Source of the DNA: Sphingomonas sp.
GTDB taxonomy: Bacteria > Pseudomonadota > Alphaproteobacteria > Sphingomonadales > Sphingomonadaceae
NCBI RefSeq assembly: GCF_017744835.1
Contig: NZ_JAGIAM010000002.1
Span: 186,001-250,000, forward strand
Length of the DNA: 64,000 nucleotides
Direction of reading: 5' to 3'
The position numbers and the translations under genes were made by a program. The notes below the pieces were generated by a model. It worked only from the letters and a program-made list of their open reading frames with translations. It had not been told where the DNA came from and made no database searches. Below, piece by piece: positions 62,870 through 64,000 of the stretch (the stretch's first letter is position 1; every line of letters starts with the position of its first letter).

Positions 62870-64000
62870 GTGAACCCGAGCACTCTCCTCTTCCTGGTCG
62901 CGGGCCTGGGCCTGATCGGCTGGCTCGTGGGCCGCGCCCGCGCCACGCGCTTCGTCGCGACCGGCGCGGCGCGGCGGCACTCGCTGCCGGGCCAGCACGG
63001 CGTCTATGTCGCGATCTGGACGATCGTGCCGCCGCTGCTGTTCCTGCTCGCCTGGTCGATCCTCAGCCCGCAGCTGGTGACCCAGGCCGTGATGCGCGAG
63101 CCGGCCGCGATGGCACTGCCCGACTTCGGCTTCGAGCGCGCGGCGGCGCTGGCCGAGGCGCGCGTGCTCGCCGACGATCCGACGCGCGGCGCGTTCAACC
63201 CCGTCGCCGAGGAGCTCGCGCCCGCGATGCGATCGGCGCAGAATTTCTACGGCTGGATCGGCGCGATCGCAGCGATCGCCCTCGCCTTCGCCGGCGGCGC
63301 CTTCGCCTTCACCCGCGTCAAGCCCGCCTTCCGCGCGCGCAACCGCGTCGAGCGATCGGTGATGGTGCTGCTGCTCGTCGCGTCGCTGATCGCGATCCTC
63401 ACCACGCTGGGCATCTTCCTGTCGCTGCTGTGGGAATCGCTGCGCTTCTTCTCGATCGTCTCGCCGATCGACTTCCTGTTCGGCACCCATTGGAGCCCGC
63501 AGGTGATCAGCGCCACCGATCCCGGCGCGTCGCTGGGCGCAGTGCCGCTGTTCTGGGGCACCTTCTTCATCGGCGCCGTGATCGCGATGATCGTCGCCAT
63601 CCCGTTCGGGCTGATGAGCGCGATCTACCTGACGCAATATGCCCGCCCGGCGGTGCGCAGCTGGATGAAGCCGATCCTCGAGATCCTCGCCGGCGTGCCG
63701 ACCGTGGTCTATGGCTATTTCGCCGCGCTCACCGTCGCGCCGGCGATCCGCGACCTGGCGGTGAGCCTGGGCTACACCTATGCCTCGTCGGACAGCGCGC
63801 TCGCCGCCGGCTTGGTGATGGGCGTAATGATCATCCCCTTCGTCTCCTCGATGGCAGACGATTCGCTGGCCGCGGTGCCGCAGGCGATGCGCGACGGCAG
63901 CCTGGCGATGGGCGCCACCAAGTCCGAGACGATCTCCAAGGTGCTGGTTCCCGCGGCGCTCCCCGGCGTGGTCGCCGGCGTGCTGCTCGCGGTCAGCCGC
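62870..64000 (+). CDS. pstC: Phosphate ABC transporter permease PstC, 3' part missing (window edge)
   Basis: The frame is open from a GTG at 62870 to the right edge (377 codons). The N-terminal part (about 1-150), with two to three membrane helices and a long periplasmic-like segment, is the extension found in many alphaproteobacterial PstC proteins. The permease core follows: FLSLLWESLRFFSIVSPIDFLFGTHWSP, LGAVPLFWGTFFIGAVIAMIVAIPFGLMSAIYL, LEILAGVPTVVYGYFA and the EAA-like loop VPQAMRDGSLAMGATKSETISKVLVPAALPG. The membrane channel pairs with PstA, presumably just outside the window. Confidence 0.93.
   Translation, partial: MNPSTLLFLVAGLGLIGWLVGRARATRFVATGAARRHSLPGQHGVYVAIWTIVPPLLFLLAWSILSPQLVTQAVMREPAAMALPDFGFERAAALAEARVLADDPTRGAFNPVAEELAPAMRSAQNFYGWIGAIAAIALAFAGGAFAFTRVKPAFRARNRVERSVMVLLLVASLIAILTTLGIFLSLLWESLRFFSIVSPIDFLFGTHWSPQVISATDPGASLGAVPLFWGTFFIGAVIAMIVAIPFGLMSAIYLTQYARPAVRSWMKPILEILAGVPTVVYGYFAALTVAPAIRDLAVSLGYTYASSDSALAAGLVMGVMIIPFVSSMADDSLAAVPQAMRDGSLAMGATKSETISKVLVPAALPGVVAGVLLAVSR

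Noticed and set aside
1..64000. CRISPR arrays, IS elements, prophage genes, toxin-antitoxin pairs
   Set aside because: No regularly spaced direct repeats, transposase, integrase or phage structural motifs were seen on either strand.

Overview
The window looks like a chromosomal segment of a Sphingomonas-type alphaproteobacterium (order Sphingomonadales). The evidence is the uniformly high GC, tightly packed genes with ATGA, GTGA or TGATG overlaps, frequent TTG and GTG starts, four large TonB-dependent receptors (two of the TonB-Xanth-Caul type), a four-PAS HWE-type histidine kinase with a stand-alone receiver, a perfect CtrA-box (TTAA-N7-TTAAC) and a fused cysNC gene. No tRNA, rRNA, phage, IS element or CRISPR array was seen.

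Layout. 1-2374 (minus): a coupled EAL protein and TPR protein; the TPR gene runs off the left edge. 2655-2854: a CtrA-box, a 19-codon ORF and a strong terminator form a possible tiny transcription unit. 2957-7645: ugd faces a fully overlapping rmlACBD operon, so UDP-glucuronate and dTDP-rhamnose synthesis lie side by side, as expected for a sphingan-like exopolysaccharide or surface glycan. 7785-11385: cysD, cysNC and cysQ for sulfate activation. 11570-26361: a TonB receptor, a CitE-like lyase, an HWE kinase with receiver, a secreted protein of unknown function, an M16 peptidase, then an STN-domain TonB receptor with its FecR/FecI pair. 26444-27214: a small acidic protein and a Nudix hydrolase.

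27211-39613 is a pectin or rhamnogalacturonan utilisation locus. A minus-strand operon encodes a GH95 glycosidase, an L-galactonate-dehydrogenase-like enzyme, a Tat-exported GH2 enzyme and a PL10 pectate lyase. It is divergent from a CE12 rhamnogalacturonan acetylesterase and a TonB receptor. 39716-51741 holds two paralogous beta-helix plus SMP-30/gluconolactonase fusion proteins around another TonB receptor, followed by gluconokinase, a GntR-type regulator and a GntP permease. The likely scheme is extracellular depolymerisation and lactone opening, outer-membrane uptake, then gluconate import and phosphorylation.

52046-57945 is mostly housekeeping: a LuxR-HTH protein, an HPP membrane protein, a glmU-hypothetical-glmS operon for UDP-GlcNAc, and gph-mntP. 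57946-60470 is the least understood block. Four tightly coupled genes encode a small RRR-signal protein with two cysteines, a PqqD-like protein, an HPr-kinase-like P-loop protein and a nucleotidyltransferase-like protein. This resembles the uncharacterised HPr-rel-A gene neighbourhood and is the best candidate for a poorly described system here. The window ends with phoR, pstS and the start of pstC.

Recurring regulatory features are RNA hairpins at or near the ribosome binding sites of three TonB receptors, a shared 13-bp motif upstream of two genes of the gluconate region, and convergent genes whose stop codons touch or overlap with no terminator between them.
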